64,000 bases of DNA from Paenibacillus ginsengarvi (GTDB lineage: Bacteria > Bacillota > Bacilli > Paenibacillales > NBRC-103111), in the NCBI RefSeq assembly GCF_003626695.1, contig NZ_RBAH01000011.1, positions 176,341 through 240,340 of the forward strand. Reading direction: 5' to 3'. Positions 63,297-64,000 of this stretch are shown piece by piece. Positions within the stretch are counted from its first letter, which is position 1, and each line of letters starts with the position of its first letter. Both the position numbers and the translations under genes were made by a program. The notes under the pieces are model-generated. The model was not told the DNA's origin. It did not search any database and saw only the letters and a list, made by a program, of their open reading frames with translations.

Positions 63297-63460
63297 GCCA
63301 AACGTTCCGATTGGAGACCACCTCTTTTCGGGCTGCGATTTCGCCATTTCATTGTAGCAGAATTTCACTGCGGCGGTATCGTTTTTGCTTTTTTCCCCGT
63401 CATTCGTCTTATACTTGTCCAGTATTTCCTTGTTTGCGCCGGCGAAATCGTTCGCGATGG

Positions 63461-63489
63461 TTGAAAATGTATATCACTTATGATATATT
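63461..63489 (+). promoter_or_regulatory. Promoter of the tRNA-Gly gene
   Basis: TTGAAA and TATATT separated by 17 bp, ending 20 bp before the tRNA gene. Confidence 0.75.
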
Positions 63490-63509
63490 AATTTTGCCTT
63501 TCTGCCCTT

Positions 63510-63580
63510 GCGGGTGTAGTTCAATGGCAGAACTCCAGCTTCCCAAGCTGGTGGCGTGGGTTCGATTCCCATCACCCGCT
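63510..63580 (+). tRNA. tRNA-Gly (anticodon CCC)
   Basis: A 71-nt cloverleaf. Acceptor arms are GCGGGTG and CACCCGC, the D arm is GTTC-AATGGCA-GAAC, the anticodon stem is CCAGC/GCTGG with loop TTCCCAA giving anticodon CCC, and the T arm is GTGGG-TTCGATT-CCCAT. Discriminator T is followed by TCA, so CCA is added after transcription. It has its own promoter and terminator. Confidence 0.95.
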
Positions 63581-63587
63581 TCATGCG

Positions 63588-63618
63588 AAAAGCCTTGCGT
63601 AGCAAGGCTTTTTTCTTT
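63588..63618 (+). terminator. Terminator of the tRNA-Gly gene
   Basis: AAAAGCCTTGC-GTA-GCAAGGCTTTT followed by more T residues, immediately after the tRNA. Confidence 0.85.
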
Positions 63619-63713
63619 TCCCGTTATGTTTCTTTGTTTCGGGGACCGATTGGGGACGTTTGAAAATTCTCCTGCGAATGCCTTACGGCGGCTGCAGACA
63701 TTCACGCCTATGC

Positions 63714-63791
63714 GCAACGGAACCAAAACTTCCGCTAAACGCTGCATTCCCCTGCGAGTCCCCTCTATAACGGAACAAGAAGTTCCGCTAC
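63714..63791. repeat. Two ATAACGGAAC palindromic repeats (site 2)
   Basis: Units at 63714-63738 and 63767-63791 of the form AACGGAAC-N5-STTCCGCTA. The 28 bp spacer (CGCTGCATTCCCCTGCGAG...) matches that between the first two units at 27287-27364. Confidence 0.8.
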
Positions 63792-63895
63792 ACCCCCGAG
63801 AAGAGCAGAATTCAGCTTCTTTCTCTTTAGCCCCCTAATTGAATTGGAGAGTACCATAGGAAATCAGGTACACTATATTCAAGAGGTGAAGGGCC

Positions 63896-64000
63896 GTGAA
63901 AAAGAGGAATCATGTATATGAAGAAGTCCGAAATAAGGTAGCGCAAGAGGCGCTATCCGGGATTCGTACGGGCGTGCTTGCCCGGAAATACGAAGTCAGC
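63896..64000 (+). CDS. Probable transposase, helix-turn-helix N terminus (cut by window edge)
   Basis: The 35 visible codons begin with GTG after AGAGGTGAAGGGCC and read KKRNHVYEEVRNKVAQEAL, then SGIRTGVLARKYEVS. This looks like the start of an IS3-type OrfA or related helix-turn-helix transposase, where the AxKYxVS segment is the recognition region. No terminal inverted repeat could be fixed; the element would begin near 63836. A non-transposase HTH regulator remains possible because so little is visible. Confidence 0.5.
   Translation, partial: MKKRNHVYEEVRNKVAQEALSGIRTGVLARKYEVS

Overview
This 64 kb window is a continuous piece of chromosome from a spore-forming Bacillota, most likely Paenibacillus or a close relative. 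The evidence is the set of sporulation genes (spo0B, spoIVFA/spoIVFB, a spoIIB-like gene, spoVID, a cwlD-like amidase), a gene order that follows the Bacillus subtilis spo0B-obg-pheB and tig-clpX-lonB-lonA-engB-hemA neighbourhoods, strong AGGAGG-type ribosome binding sites, frequent GTG/TTG starts and a fairly high GC content. Most genes lie on the minus strand. I see no prophage, CRISPR array, toxin-antitoxin pair or recognisable defence island. The only sign of a mobile element is the start of a probable transposase gene cut by the right edge.

Layout from the left (most genes read right to left). 1-1263: truncated homoserine dehydrogenase and the ACT protein PheB. 1459-3571: a Nudix hydrolase (+) and murE (-). 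3850-6931: rplU-prp-rpmA, then spo0B-obg. 7153-8463: a sugar-binding lipoprotein inserted beside the ribosomal operon. 8711-18093: radC, mreB-mreC-mreD, minC-minD, a rodA-like SEDS gene, spoIVFA-spoIVFB and RNase E/G, together the cell-shape, septum-placement and sigma-K-activation block. 18270-22878: an accessory patch with MgtC, an AraC regulator and a divergent Gfo/Idh/MocA oxidoreductase plus a second sugar-binding lipoprotein. 23174-33208: maf, a DUF4321-like protein, an SLH-anchored amidase (+), a spoIIB-like gene, murC, folC and valS with a T-box leader. 33568-37593: small membrane proteins, spoVID, and a phosphodiester-glycosidase-like protein with a Gly/Thr/Asn repeat tail.

37929-48431 carries a nearly complete haem/sirohaem pathway. 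It is split into hemA-hemX-sirC-hemC-(SUMT-hemD fusion)-hemB and a separate hemE-hemH-hemL group. 48643-51260 has speD with a structured upstream region and three unrecognised genes. 51572-63296 is the proteostasis block: engB, lonA, lonB, a cwlD-like amidase (+), ispG, clpX, clpP, tig and a YsoA-like helical-repeat protein. A tRNA-Gly(CCC) gene and repeats lie at the right edge.

The least-explained material is non-coding. Three separate families of intergenic repeats recur inside the window: ATAACGGAAC palindromes, AATAAGAG cassettes, and CGGGGCTC/CGCAAAG elements. There is also a large imperfect inverted repeat at 62167-62322 and a branched, palindrome-rich region upstream of speD. I did not find a convincing new multi-gene system. 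The speD upstream region, the repeat families and the small membrane ORFs around 33.5-35.6 kb and 41.6 kb are the best leads.
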